DNA of 64,000 bases from CAVPOO01 sp963707015. Lineage in GTDB: Bacteria > Pseudomonadota > Gammaproteobacteria > Thiohalobacterales > Thiohalobacteraceae. The notes beneath the pieces are model-generated. The model saw only the letters and a list, made by a program, of their open reading frames with translations, was not told the origin of the DNA and did not search any database. Where the stretch lies: NCBI GenBank assembly GCA_963707015.1, contig CAVPOO010000013.1, forward strand, positions 124,001-188,000, in the 5' to 3' direction. Below, piece by piece: positions 9,335-18,260 of the stretch (position 1 is the first letter of the stretch; each line of letters starts with the position of its first letter). Both the position numbers and the translations under genes were made by a program.

Positions 9335-10315
9335 ATGGCTAAGCAAAGATCACGCCCTGCGACGAAAATTCTCCTTGCCAATCCGCGGGGATTTTGCGCG
9401 GGTGTCGATCGTGCCATAGAGATCGTCGAACGAGCGCTGGAGTTATTTGGCGCGCCGATCTACGTCCGACACGAAGTGGTACACAATCGTTTCGTGGTTG
9501 AACGGTTATGCAAACAGGGTGTTATTTTTCTGGAAGATTTGTCCGATGTGCCGGAAGGCAGTACGCTGATTTTCAGCGCGCACGGTGTTGCAAGGCAGGT
9601 CCGCGATCAGGCGGAAAGCAGAAATCTTCGCGTGTTCGATGCAACATGCCCGCTGGTCACCAAAGTGCACCTTGAAGTCTCGCGGTTGGCAGAGGCGGCA
9701 ACAGAATGCGTGCTTATCGGGCATGCCGGGCACCCCGAGGTAGAAGGAACACTTGGTCAGTATGATCGGGAAAAGGGCGGCGATATCTATCTCGTGGAAA
9801 CGGTCAATGATGTCGCAGCATTGGAAGTCAGAAATCCCGAACAGCTCGCGTTTGTGACGCAGACGACGCTGTCTGTTGACGACACAACAAAAATTGTGGA
9901 CGCATTGCGAAAACGGTTCCCGTCGGTTAGTGGACCGCGCAAGGAAGACATCTGTTATGCCACACAGAACCGCCAGGAGGCGGTGAAGACGCTAGCCGAA
10001 AAGTGTACTGTTATTCTGGTGGTGGGTTCCTCAACCAGCTCAAATTCGAACCGCTTGCGGGAACTCGCAGAGCAGAAGGGCGTCCCGGCATTTCTGATCG
10101 ATGATGCAAACGGTATCGACAGGGCGTGGATTGAGGGTCACGAGTGGATAGGCGTTACCGCTGGCGCTTCAGCCCCCGAAGCACTGGTGACCGATGTAGT
10201 TGAAAAATTGCGCAGCTGGGGTGCGGCGCCTGCAGAAGAGCTGGCGGGTCGTGCGGAACGTATCGCCTTTTCGCTACCCAACACGCTGAAAGAGCCCGCT
10301 ACCCTTTCCGGCTAA
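9335..10315 (+). CDS. ispH: 4-hydroxy-3-methylbut-2-enyl diphosphate reductase IspH
   Basis: Last enzyme of the MEP isoprenoid pathway: an iron-sulfur reductase producing IPP and DMAPP. The 326-aa protein carries the three cluster cysteines in PRGFCAGVDRA, DATCPLVTKVH and CYATQNRQEAV, plus substrate-binding HEVVHNRFV, IGHAGHPEVEG and the VGSSTSSNSNRL loop. The length is normal. It ends the plus-strand housekeeping run and faces the converging pilin operon. Confidence 0.97.
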   Translation: MAKQRSRPATKILLANPRGFCAGVDRAIEIVERALELFGAPIYVRHEVVHNRFVVERLCKQGVIFLEDLSDVPEGSTLIFSAHGVARQVRDQAESRNLRVFDATCPLVTKVHLEVSRLAEAATECVLIGHAGHPEVEGTLGQYDREKGGDIYLVETVNDVAALEVRNPEQLAFVTQTTLSVDDTTKIVDALRKRFPSVSGPRKEDICYATQNRQEAVKTLAEKCTVILVVGSSTSSNSNRLRELAEQKGVPAFLIDDANGIDRAWIEGHEWIGVTAGASAPEALVTDVVEKLRSWGAAPAEELAGRAERIAFSLPNTLKEPATLSG

Positions 10316-10324
10316 ACCCCGCTC

Positions 10325-10410
10325 GTAGGGCGCAAAAGCGCCAGCGTATTCCGCCGCAGGCAGGTGCCAAGTCATCCGGTGTATTAAGGCCGACACCCAA
10401 TACGCCCTAC
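10325..10410. repeat. Short imperfect palindromic element
   Basis: GTAGGGCG at 10325 is repeated inverted as CGCCCTAC ending at 10410, with a less perfect inner pairing of the GTATTCCGCCG and CCGGTGTATT regions. It lies between the converging ispH and pilE genes, a typical place for a REP/MITE-like unit. I did not see a convincing target duplication. Confidence 0.45.
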
Positions 10411-10466
10411 ACAGCATCCGGGTCAGGTTATTGGCACGTATCGTGTGAAATATCCGAAGTGTCAAC

Positions 10467-10886
10467 TTATCGCCAGCATCGGTCAATGGTACCGGCAGCG
10501 AATCCTTTCGCGAGTTGCTGGTTTAGCGTCAGGTTCCCGCAGGGATCGCCGGCCTGAGGACCCACAGGAGCAGCTGTAATAGTAAAGGTGGTGGCAGTAG
10601 GGGTCGCCACGGTCAGGTTATACGTGACGGCGCCTCCATCCAGCGGGCAGGTGGTGGCAAACAGAGGCGGTACGCTGGTTGTTATATCCCGGTACGCATT
10701 GTTGCGGGAAAAATCACGTTCCATGGCGCTCGCCAGACTCATCATGGCGCCCGTACATTCAGCGCGCCGGCTGTCCTGAAGCTGGTTCAGGTAGGAAGGA
10801 TATGCAATGGCCGCAAGGATGGCGACGATCGCCACCACGATCATCATCTCTACCAGTGTAAATCCTTTTGATCTCGACTCGTTCAT
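10467..10886 (-). CDS. pilE: Type IV pilus minor pilin PilE
   Basis: Type IVa prepilin of 139 aa. The short leader MNESRSKG is followed by FTLVEMMIVVAIVAILAAIAYPSY, the PilD cleavage site with Glu at +5 and the hydrophobic assembly helix. C-terminal cysteines (near DPCG and the terminal DRCWR) would form the D-region disulfide. GGAG lies about eight bases before the ATG. It is the last gene of set A, downstream of pilY1 and a pilY2-like gene as in Pseudomonas, which supports PilE rather than the major pilin PilA. Confidence 0.9.
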   Translation of the reverse strand: MNESRSKGFTLVEMMIVVAIVAILAAIAYPSYLNQLQDSRRAECTGAMMSLASAMERDFSRNNAYRDITTSVPPLFATTCPLDGGAVTYNLTVATPTATTFTITAAPVGPQAGDPCGNLTLNQQLAKGFAAGTIDRCWR

Positions 10887-10919
10887 CGGAATTTCTCCCC
10901 GATCTGCAGTAACCGCAAG

Positions 10920-11270
10920 CTAATCGTCTTTATCTGGGTGTCTATCCTGCCAGGACCTGGGCAGTACCCAGATCTCTGAGATAGGAGGTGAGTTCGCGCC
11001 TGGACTCTGTGTGAAGAACCCGACACGCTGTCCTGTTGTCAAGCTGTCCACATTCCCTTCCTTGGCCTCTTTGCCGCGGACGCGTGTAGCACTGTTAACG
11101 TAGTAAACCCTGTCATCGACTACGATATACCCCTTGGCCGGATAGAGTCCGTCGACGGTACCGTACACATCGAAATGCTCTGGAATAAAGCGACCACCTT
11201 TAGCAGCCATCACCCCTGAAGGGACTACCAGGGAGAGGATCACTGCGAACAAGTATTTGCGTATTTTCAT
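10920..11270 (-). CDS. PilY2-like small exported protein
   Basis: A 116-aa protein starting at ATG 11270 with a clear signal peptide (MKIRKYLFAVILSLVVPSG, cleavage near VMAA-KGG) and a compact soluble domain that I read as a small beta-rich fold. Position between pilY1 and pilE and length match the poorly understood PilY2 of Pseudomonas. The open frame runs upstream over the end of pilY1 but that extension has no signal peptide. The sequence similarity to PilY2 itself is inferred from context more than from a recognised motif. Confidence 0.7.
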   Translation of the reverse strand: MKIRKYLFAVILSLVVPSGVMAAKGGRFIPEHFDVYGTVDGLYPAKGYIVVDDRVYYVNSATRVRGKEAKEGNVDSLTTGQRVGFFTQSPGANSPPISEIWVLPRSWQDRHPDKDD

Positions 11271-11334
11271 AACGTCATACCTCACTGGGACGCAACTGGC
11301 ACGCCATGGATGTTTGAATAACGACTCAACATGA

Positions 11335-14300
11335 CTATTCAAGGCCTGTCCACGACATGCGGGCTGGCTGCTTGGGCAGAGCAGGTTGCACATTATCAAT
11401 GCCGACATTACCGGCCGAGTCAGCTGTGACTCGCTTGTTGGAAATGAAGCGGCTTTCGGTCGGGATGCCCGTGGATTCGGTGCCCACGACAATGGTTCCA
11501 TTCAGCTCGTCGAGTGCGTCGAAGACCCCGTCACCATTCACGTCGACCGGTGCGAAGGAAGGCATCCCACCGTTCAACTGATCGACCGCCATCAACCAGC
11601 CGGTACCACCTGCATCACAGATGTTGGTCGAGGGAATCATTGTGTTGAAAAATAGAACGCTCCCCAGTGCCAGTGGATTCGTCACCGACCTTTCCTTGGT
11701 GGTTGGCAGTTCAATCAACCAGCCCTTTTTGCTGTTATAGTTAACAGCAGTATCACTGATCGTACGCACGTTACCCAGCGTTGGATCAGCCGTCGTGGTA
11801 ATTGACTGGGCGACGAGCGAGTCGCGCCGTAGATTACCATTGCCGGAGTCCCAAACTCCGTAAAACGTCTGCTGTTGAGAACTCGAGTTATCACCTGCCA
11901 CCAGATACTGGCCGGTACCGAAAAATACCATCAGATTCGGTTTGGTCGAAATTGAGGTTTCGGTCGAGTGCCGGGCAATCGATGGCTTGACCGTAATCGG
12001 TTGACGGGTGGCCGCCGAACAGGTTGCGCCTGTACAGGCCTTGAAGAGCGGATTCGATCCGTAGACCGGGTTCCAGCTCGCACTGTTCGAGCCTGTGACA
12101 TCGAACGCCCACATATTACCGTGCAGGTCGCCTGAATAGATACGGTCGATAGTGCCATCGCCGTTGAGGTCCACGATGGCCGGCGTCGACATGCCGTTAC
12201 AGTCACTGGATGCGTCGCCACAGTCGTTATTGACCATGGAGCCGGCGCCGGTGTCAATAATGACCGGTGAGCCGAGATTGGATCCATCCAGATAAAGAAC
12301 GAACAGTTTCGCCCGTCCGTCGCCGCTCGGATCATTGTTGTAGCCGTTACCGAAAATCGCGGCCCACTTGCCGTTATTCAATTTTCCGATACGGATGTCA
12401 CTGAAGGTGTAACCGAGGTCGGCGTGAGTAAATTCCCACATGACTTTCGGCGATGCATCGAAGTTCAGCGCGGCCGGATCGGTGACGTCCATTGCAAACA
12501 GTCCCTTGCCGCCACCACGCAGACCGCCAACCAGGATGCTGCGCCATGCGGCATTCACATAGGCATCCTGCACGATCGGCGAAAGATCAACATAGTACCG
12601 GTGCGTGTAGGCGGGGTCGCTTAGATAGTGAAGCCCTGAGCCACCCTGATTTGAAAACAGCAGGTTGGGTACATAGCTGAATATCTCCTGGCCGTTTTCG
12701 TTGAATGCATGCAGCGTACCACCGTTCGATCCGACGTAGACCATGCCGGTGCGGCTGGCATTCGACGCGGCAAAGCTCGAATATTGCGTGGCTTCAATGT
12801 CGTCCGGGTAGGGTGTGGCCGGTGCACCGACAAAGAAGGGACTCGAATGCACGATATCACTCAGTGCGCTGCTACGCTCGCGCAGGGTCTTACTGGTAAA
12901 GGTGTTGCCGCCGGAATCAGAATAGCTGCAAACACCCGCGGCGTTGTTGAGCTCGCAACCCCGTGCACCCCGGAGGTAATCGAGTCGTGCCTTGCCCGTT
13001 GCCTCGGTGTCCAAGGTACCGCTGCTGTTGGTGCGCAGGTCATCCGTCTGGGCCGTGGTGAGCGCACTCCATGCAGAATCAATGTTACTTGGCAGGGCGA
13101 CACCGCTGCTGCCATCGAAGGTAACGAACTGGCGGGGTGTAACACGGTTGTCGATATCCGTGGAGGCTTTCCAGGCGACACCGCCCACCGAGGCCAACCC
13201 GGTGGTCGGATTGAAGTTGATGTCAATTGCCGTCAGGTCACCCGACCAGCGTTCCGAGTTGAACGTTGCCTGAAATACGCGGGAACCTGCCTGCAGGCTG
13301 GTTGAGTTAAAGGTGACCGCCGCGGCCGTACCCGTACGCGCCTGGATATCCGCGATCTGCTGGTTAAGAGAGTCAATCAGATTCTGCGGGTTGCCGGCAT
13401 TCAGGAACTGACCCCGCCCATTGAAAGCGGCGTGGCGCATGTCATCGATCGTCGTTGCGGTGTCCGCGGTCGGTGTCGGCCAGTTAAAGCTGGTATCCGT
13501 CGGTAAGGGACCGTTTGAAAGCGTGCCATCGATACCGAAGGCGACGGTATAGGTGACCATATGTTGCGTCTGGTTGTCATCAACACCTGCGATGGTGCGC
13601 ACCTTGTTGGCCATCGATGTGGCGAGATCGCGCTCGTAGTAGTGCATGGCGACGTCCGCCAGCGTATTCGAAATCGTACTGGCAGTGTCACCGTCCGCGT
13701 AGGCGCTACCATCGTAGATGGTGTTATTGTCACTGTCGGCATCACCCACATTGGGATTGCCACCATTCCAGTAGCCATCTGACAGCAGGATGGTGAAATT
13801 CTGCTGGCATTCGCCGCCGCTCGCGGCAGGCAGGATGGGCGACGCGCCCCAGCTGTTGCCGCCCTCATAGTAGTCGCCCACGTCTTCCAGACCCTGGCGG
13901 AGCGGGGTGCCACCGGATGAACCAATCCGAAACAGGTTTCTCAGCAGCGCCAGCTTGTTGGCCGCCGCCGTCGGGTTGACGGGCAAGGTAATATCATCGA
14001 TATCGCTCACCAGGGTGCGCACGGTATTGTTGTTGTGCAGTGTCGCCATCCCGGCCCGGGCCGTCGACCGGGTGACAATGGAAGAGATGGCACGTTTCAT
14101 CACATACTCGCGCTTGCGATAGTAGCTGTACCAGTTGGCATAGTTCGTCTGCTGGGCGGCAGAAAGCGAATTGACCTGTATACAATTGGCCTCAGCGCCA
14201 CAACTGTTCACCACGACGGGTGTCGGACACTCGCCGTCCTGGTAGACACCGTCGCCGTTGGCGTCGTTCCAGACGAAATAGAAATGACTGGTAATATTGG

Positions 14301-14727
14301 CCGTGCCGGTGTTATACGGGTTGGTGCGGGCCGCCGCGAGGGTCTGGTCCGTGTACGGGTTTCCGGCACTGTCGAGTCCCTGCCAGGGCGTGTAGGTTCT
14401 GCCGGGGTTATAGGCCAGCGCGTTATAGCCGACACAGAGCTCGAGCCGCTCGATGTCGGTGTTGGGCGTGAAATCCAGATCGCCACTGTTATCGCCCGTA
14501 CCGTGAGCGGCGAGTGCGCCGGCAGACTTAAGCACCTCCCAGTCCATACTGCCCGAGTCATCGACCATGAGGAAGATGTTGGGTTGCACCACGGCCTGCA
14601 GGAACAGCGGGCTGGTCGCCAGGCTGCCAGGGGCGGATACGGCGTTGCCGGAAAGGCCAAGCGCGATGGCGCCGGCAATAGCTATGGTGAGAAAAGTGTG
14701 TCTGCGTTGCATGGTTTCAATCTTCAT
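11335..14727 (-). CDS. pilY1: Type IV pilus tip adhesin / assembly factor PilY1
   Basis: Large 1130-aa exported protein of the pilus tip complex, linked to pilus assembly, surface sensing and adhesion. Start ATG 14727 is chosen for the AGGAG just upstream and the following signal peptide (TFLTIAIAGAIALGLSGNAVSA). A von Willebrand A domain follows at once, with MIDAS residues D56, S58 and S60 in VDDSGSM. The C-terminal half is the PilY1 beta-propeller and holds EF-hand-like calcium loops (DLNGDGTID and DVNGDGVFD). The neighbours are pilX upstream and the pilY2-like gene downstream. Confidence 0.95.
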   Translation of the reverse strand: MKIETMQRRHTFLTIAIAGAIALGLSGNAVSAPGSLATSPLFLQAVVQPNIFLMVDDSGSMDWEVLKSAGALAAHGTGDNSGDLDFTPNTDIERLELCVGYNALAYNPGRTYTPWQGLDSAGNPYTDQTLAAARTNPYNTGTANITSHFYFVWNDANGDGVYQDGECPTPVVVNSCGAEANCIQVNSLSAAQQTNYANWYSYYRKREYVMKRAISSIVTRSTARAGMATLHNNNTVRTLVSDIDDITLPVNPTAAANKLALLRNLFRIGSSGGTPLRQGLEDVGDYYEGGNSWGASPILPAASGGECQQNFTILLSDGYWNGGNPNVGDADSDNNTIYDGSAYADGDTASTISNTLADVAMHYYERDLATSMANKVRTIAGVDDNQTQHMVTYTVAFGIDGTLSNGPLPTDTSFNWPTPTADTATTIDDMRHAAFNGRGQFLNAGNPQNLIDSLNQQIADIQARTGTAAAVTFNSTSLQAGSRVFQATFNSERWSGDLTAIDINFNPTTGLASVGGVAWKASTDIDNRVTPRQFVTFDGSSGVALPSNIDSAWSALTTAQTDDLRTNSSGTLDTEATGKARLDYLRGARGCELNNAAGVCSYSDSGGNTFTSKTLRERSSALSDIVHSSPFFVGAPATPYPDDIEATQYSSFAASNASRTGMVYVGSNGGTLHAFNENGQEIFSYVPNLLFSNQGGSGLHYLSDPAYTHRYYVDLSPIVQDAYVNAAWRSILVGGLRGGGKGLFAMDVTDPAALNFDASPKVMWEFTHADLGYTFSDIRIGKLNNGKWAAIFGNGYNNDPSGDGRAKLFVLYLDGSNLGSPVIIDTGAGSMVNNDCGDASSDCNGMSTPAIVDLNGDGTIDRIYSGDLHGNMWAFDVTGSNSASWNPVYGSNPLFKACTGATCSAATRQPITVKPSIARHSTETSISTKPNLMVFFGTGQYLVAGDNSSSQQQTFYGVWDSGNGNLRRDSLVAQSITTTADPTLGNVRTISDTAVNYNSKKGWLIELPTTKERSVTNPLALGSVLFFNTMIPSTNICDAGGTGWLMAVDQLNGGMPSFAPVDVNGDGVFDALDELNGTIVVGTESTGIPTESRFISNKRVTADSAGNVGIDNVQPALPKQPARMSWTGLE

Positions 14728-14778
14728 GACGTGCTCCTCGGCGAAGCGATTCGTACGAGACAAGCATCCTGCGTCGGG

Positions 14779-15366
14779 TTAATTCAGCGGTATGCGGAAG
14801 CTGCTCCAGGCGTGGTAGCGCGATGCGGGGTTGGCACCTCCGCCCCAGCCGACCGCGGTGGCCCGGAACGCATACTGCCGAACATCCGGGTCGGTATAGT
14901 TCAAAGGGGGTTGTCCAACCCGTCCCATATACTCGATGACATAGCGGGGTTGTACGGTGACTGAAGACAGGGCATTGGCCTGTACGGTGGCGCCTGCTGT
15001 CAGCCAGTCTGCGTCGTCGCCGATGTCGAAGCCGGCTGCTAAGGGCGCAGTCGCCATGCCAACGACAGGTGGCCGCAGCGTGTAAAGGCCTGGCACCGTG
15101 CCATCGAACTGATTCAGGCTCGCGATGTTCGTGATGTTGGTTGCCAGCCAGTTCTCCGCGTCTCTGAGTGCCGATTCCGCCGACTGGAAGGCGAGTTGCC
15201 GCTGGCGGTTGTTGTTGGCCATGCGTTCTTCCAGCGTGGTGCTGCCCATTGCGGTAATGCCAAGGATCGTCATTACCGTCAGGATCATCAGGCTTACCAC
15301 CAGCGCCGAACCCCGTTCGTAGTCTGGCCTTATCGTGAAGCTTGTCTTCATTTCTGTCGTAGCCAT
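14779..15366 (-). CDS. pilX: Type IV pilus minor pilin PilX (set A)
   Basis: A 195-aa prepilin-like protein of the PilX family, part of the tip-priming complex. N-terminal RG|SALVVSLMILTVMTILGITAM gives the cleavage site and helix. The typical PilX block follows: TTLEERMANNNRQRQLAFQSAESALRDAENWL, split here by its own helical pattern. A second possible start is MKTSF at 15351. It lies between pilW (about 20 bases upstream) and pilY1. Confidence 0.92.
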   Translation of the reverse strand: MATTEMKTSFTIRPDYERGSALVVSLMILTVMTILGITAMGSTTLEERMANNNRQRQLAFQSAESALRDAENWLATNITNIASLNQFDGTVPGLYTLRPPVVGMATAPLAAGFDIGDDADWLTAGATVQANALSSVTVQPRYVIEYMGRVGQPPLNYTDPDVRQYAFRATAVGWGGGANPASRYHAWSSFRIPLN

Positions 15367-15385
15367 TGTCAGTGCCCCGTGTCCG

Positions 15386-16402
15386 TCAGGATTCGCCGCG
15401 GTTGCGCAGGCGTATGGTTGTGGTGAAATCCTTTGTCAGTGCACCGCCAGGTACCGGATCGACTGTGTCGAAGGTCATGGTGACGCGTGCGCTGACTACG
15501 TTGCCCCACTGGGCCGGCGTTGTAATTGCGCTGGCATCCAGATACTGGTCAGCACCGAGTGTGGTGTCCGTATCGAGACCATAAGTGATTTGCATATCCT
15601 GAACCCCTTCAACGATCTCGTTGGCTGCTGTACCGCAGGCATTGACGAAAAGTGAAGTCCGGGTGTTGTCCGCGATACTGGGGCAAAGCATGTAGGTGAG
15701 GGTGCCCACCTGAAAGGCCATGCCGGCAGAGGAGGTCTGTGCACCGTAAACGTAGCCAATCCCGCCACTGGCATTCGACTGACCGGTGTTGGGTCCGCTG
15801 GCAGCGGTAACACCGGAGGCATGCTGAATGGTGCCGCCGGAGGTCGTCGGGTCATTGGTGATCATGAATACCGATGCATTGCCGCAGTCACCAACTACCA
15901 GAATGTCGTACTGTTCCAGGGCCGCGTAGGCACCGTCAGTCGAATCCAGCTGCAGCGGCGAGGTCGGGTCGGCCATGGGCGCGGTTAAACGGATACCGCC
16001 GTTGGCGCTGCCACGTCGTATGCTGATGGTGTCGCTGCCGTTCGACCCGGTGCCATTCGTGCCAAAGACCGCGTTGCCGAAATCGTAGGCGGAGCCATAC
16101 GCCTGGTTGGTCAGGTCGTTGAACATCGGGAAGTCTGCGTCGGCCGAATCGAGGCAGCCCATGTAACCTGCGGCACCCAGGTCCTGGACGATTCGGTCTA
16201 TGGTAAAACGGGCATTCTGCTGCAGGCGTGAGGTGCCTTCCTGTAGGTTGTAGCTGTTCTTATTGTTGGACACGATCTGAATCACGCCACCCAGCAGTAT
16301 GAGGCTGATAACCATTGCGATCATCAGTTCCACCAGAGAGACACCGGACTGATTTGCAATGCATGTATCCGGTCGATATACGTTTGTGCGAATGTGTTTC
16401 AT
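15386..16402 (-). CDS. pilW: Type IV pilus minor pilin PilW (set A)
   Basis: PilW-family prepilin of 338 aa using ATG 16402; this start leaves eight bases after pilV, whereas the upstream ATG 16438 would overlap pilV. The N-terminus has SG|VSLVELMIAMVISLILLGGVIQIV, an unusually long leader before the cleavage glycine. The characteristic QNARFTIDRIVQDLGAAGYMGC segment follows. It works with FimU, PilV and PilX as the minor-pilin primer that carries PilY1. Confidence 0.92.
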   Translation of the reverse strand: MKHIRTNVYRPDTCIANQSGVSLVELMIAMVISLILLGGVIQIVSNNKNSYNLQEGTSRLQQNARFTIDRIVQDLGAAGYMGCLDSADADFPMFNDLTNQAYGSAYDFGNAVFGTNGTGSNGSDTISIRRGSANGGIRLTAPMADPTSPLQLDSTDGAYAALEQYDILVVGDCGNASVFMITNDPTTSGGTIQHASGVTAASGPNTGQSNASGGIGYVYGAQTSSAGMAFQVGTLTYMLCPSIADNTRTSLFVNACGTAANEIVEGVQDMQITYGLDTDTTLGADQYLDASAITTPAQWGNVVSARVTMTFDTVDPVPGGALTKDFTTTIRLRNRGES

Positions 16403-16410
16403 CTTTGTTC

Positions 16411-16917
16411 TCAGGGCTGGGTTACGATGGTGACGCATCTGAGGTCATTCGGGTTGTTCGGATTGCAGGCCGTGCCGGTTGCACCGGTACGCAATTCGTC
16501 CCACATGACCGTAAGGGTGAACTGGGTGCCAGCCCGGGCAACGGTGCCCTGTCCCGCAGGCAGGAACAAGCCCAGATTCGTGTCCCATTCGAAGCGATCG
16601 TTCCCGGCCATCGCTGTAGGGCTGCAACCGCCCCCTGTGTAGCAGGTGACGTTCTGGGCAGAGTTCCCTGCTGCGTAGGCAGCCAGTGCGGCAGCATTGG
16701 TGTTTGCCCGTATCCGGTCGGCCATATCGTTTGCGAGATAGGTTGCCTGGGTTGTCAGGTAGGCATCGTGGTTGTTGCGCACGCTTGTCGCCTGCAGCCC
16801 GGCCAGCCCGAGGAGCCCGACTGACAGTACGACCACGGCGACCAGCACCTCGATCAGAGTGAACCCAGCGCTGAGTTGCCGTGTTGAATATGGTGTTCTA
16901 TCTGTATTCATACTCAA
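16411..16917 (-). CDS. pilV: Type IV pilus minor pilin PilV (set A)
   Basis: PilV-family prepilin of 168 aa. Leader ending SAG is followed by FTLIEVLVAVVVLSVGLLGLAGLQ, with Glu at +5 and the LGLAGLQA motif typical of PilV. Cysteines in CYTGGGC and near the C-terminus (ACNPNN..LRC) could make disulfides. Two in-frame starts exist (16917 and 16911). It is separated from fimU by 14 bases. Confidence 0.92.
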   Translation of the reverse strand: MSMNTDRTPYSTRQLSAGFTLIEVLVAVVVLSVGLLGLAGLQATSVRNNHDAYLTTQATYLANDMADRIRANTNAAALAAYAAGNSAQNVTCYTGGGCSPTAMAGNDRFEWDTNLGLFLPAGQGTVARAGTQFTLTVMWDELRTGATGTACNPNNPNDLRCVTIVTQP

Positions 16918-16931
16918 TGCTCCGGACTTGC

Positions 16932-17432
16932 CTAGGGACAGGCGAATCGGCTGTTGAGACTCACCCCACCGGTCGACAGGATGCGGAACTGGCGACCCAA
17001 TTCGCCTGCCCTGTCGTCGCAGACTGTGAGTGTGTCGGTGTTGTTGACCGAGCCGGTGGCGTTGAACCGAAAACTGTTCTGGGTACCGGCGAGGGTTACG
17101 GCTTGCGGCAGCGGCTCGGAAACCCGCAGGGTCTCGCCTGCGTCAAGAGTGCCGTCTGCATCAAGATCGACCCAGGCCAGCCAGCCCTGCGCCCAGTTCG
17201 CCCCGGTGCAGGTTGCCTGGTCGCTGCTCACGCACAGTGTGGCGTTCCGGCCCTGCTTGACGGCCTCGCTTCGGGCAAGTGTCAGCGAGGAAACGAAAGC
17301 ATTCGTTGTCGCTGTCAGGCGGTTGTTCTTGATGAAATCTCTCATATTGGGTACACCGACCGTTAGCAGGATGGCCACGACCGCCAATGTGACCATCAAC
17401 TCGACCAGCGTGAATCCGCGTAAATTTTTCAT
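16932..17432 (-). CDS. fimU: Type IV pilus minor pilin FimU/FimT (GspH family), set A
   Basis: GspH/FimT-family prepilin of 166 aa. ATG 17432 gives MKNLRG|FTLVELMVTLAVVAILL; the open frame continues upstream but a normal short leader favours this start. The family blocks RLTATTNAFVSSLTLARSEAVKQG and a C-terminal LNSRFACP cysteine are present. It is the first gene of set A, so its upstream region (17433-17567) should hold the operon promoter; a CCGTTCATC site is found there. Confidence 0.92.
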   Translation of the reverse strand: MKNLRGFTLVELMVTLAVVAILLTVGVPNMRDFIKNNRLTATTNAFVSSLTLARSEAVKQGRNATLCVSSDQATCTGANWAQGWLAWVDLDADGTLDAGETLRVSEPLPQAVTLAGTQNSFRFNATGSVNNTDTLTVCDDRAGELGRQFRILSTGGVSLNSRFACP

Positions 17433-17498
17433 ATCTATGTTTCTACCCGCCCTGTTTCGGGCTGTCATCCGAATCCCGACGAGGGGTTCGATTTCGCC

Positions 17499-17507
17499 GA
17501 TGAACGG
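17499..17507 (-). promoter_or_regulatory. Possible AlgR-like site upstream of fimU
   Basis: Minus-strand CCGTTCATC matches the Pseudomonas AlgR consensus CCGTTCGTC at eight of nine positions and lies about 67 bases before the fimU start. AlgR controls the fimU operon in P. aeruginosa; use here is inference from a short match. Confidence 0.25.
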
Positions 17508-17567
17508 TCATTTTCGGCAAGTTTTGATCGATCTATCAGTCCCTTATCGGCGGGGGCGGCGCTGGGT

Positions 17568-17865
17568 TTAGGGGCCCGGCGGGGGAGCGATGAGAAACAG
17601 CAGGCCTGCGGCGAGGCGTTCGGGATCGGCAATCAGGGTTGTCAGTTGTACAGTCTGAGGTCCAGATCGGTCAGTCCAGAGGACCTGCGCCTGTGCCTGG
17701 GAGAAGACATCGCCGGGTGGGTGATAAAACTGCCATTGGATGTTGTAGGTCTTGTGGATCCGATACGCTTTCGTTGTCCGGAAATAGGCTTGAGTGCCGG
17801 GCTGTCCAGGCTGACCTGAAAACGTAAGGTTTCGAGTTGCGGACGGGCGAGCACCGTGGCTTCGG
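17568..17865 (-). pseudogene. Truncated, frameshifted pilV-like remnant
   Basis: The minus strand encodes the second half of a PilV-like pilin. ATVLARPQLETLRF aligns with ATAIARQQIEYLRF of the intact copy at 18351-18794. After a one-base slip in a T4 run (restoring one T gives LRFSGQPGQ), QAQVLWTDRSGPQTVQLTTL continues, matching VVRVHWTDRSGPHQIQLATL. The N-terminal prepilin helix is missing and is replaced by an IS30-type transposase start. It cannot make a pilin. Confidence 0.8.
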
Positions 17866-18070
17866 CACGGTAGCCGTCTGCCACCTGAGGTCGCCCAGGG
17901 CCACAACGCGTCTTCGGTCGAGTCCAGCCGTTGCGACAGAGTTCGCGTGAAAGCGTCGATTCCGAACGATTCAGACCTACGGCGATCGCCGCAGGTCTGA
18001 TTCCCATCTCCAGTTGCGTTTGGATCATCGTCCACTCTTCAATACTCAACTGCTCGTAGATCTTTCCCAT
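17855..18070 (-). pseudogene. IS30-family transposase N-terminal fragment fused to pilV remnant
   Basis: Starting at ATG 18070, MGKIYEQLSIEEWTMIQ then GIRPAAIAVGLNRSESTLSREL is the helix-turn-helix N-terminus of IS30-type transposases, followed by the NGWTRP and GRPQVADGYRAEA stretch. The DDE catalytic domain is absent. Sequence passes without a stop into the pilV remnant at a RAEAT/RGEAT point where both families look alike, suggesting joining at microhomology. A perfect 8-bp palindrome, TGCAACAT/ATGTTGCA (18070-18097), overlaps the start codon and may be a transposon end or operator. Confidence 0.75.
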
Positions 18071-18260
18071 GCAACATTGTCTCCCAAAAATGTTGCACTT
18101 GGTTTTTGAGCGCACAGCCTCTATAAGCATCTAGAGAGGCGATAATTGGGCCAACATTGATGGGACAGAGATTGCTGGGTGGCTTCGAGTGGAAATGTGA
18201 CAGATGAAGCCGGAAAGGAATACGTCGAGGATCAGAAGCCGCCGGAACCGGATGATGGCG

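Noticed and set aside
12709..13305. 198-codon plus-strand frame inside pilY1
   Set aside because: Fully antisense to PilY1, low complexity of composition and no motif.
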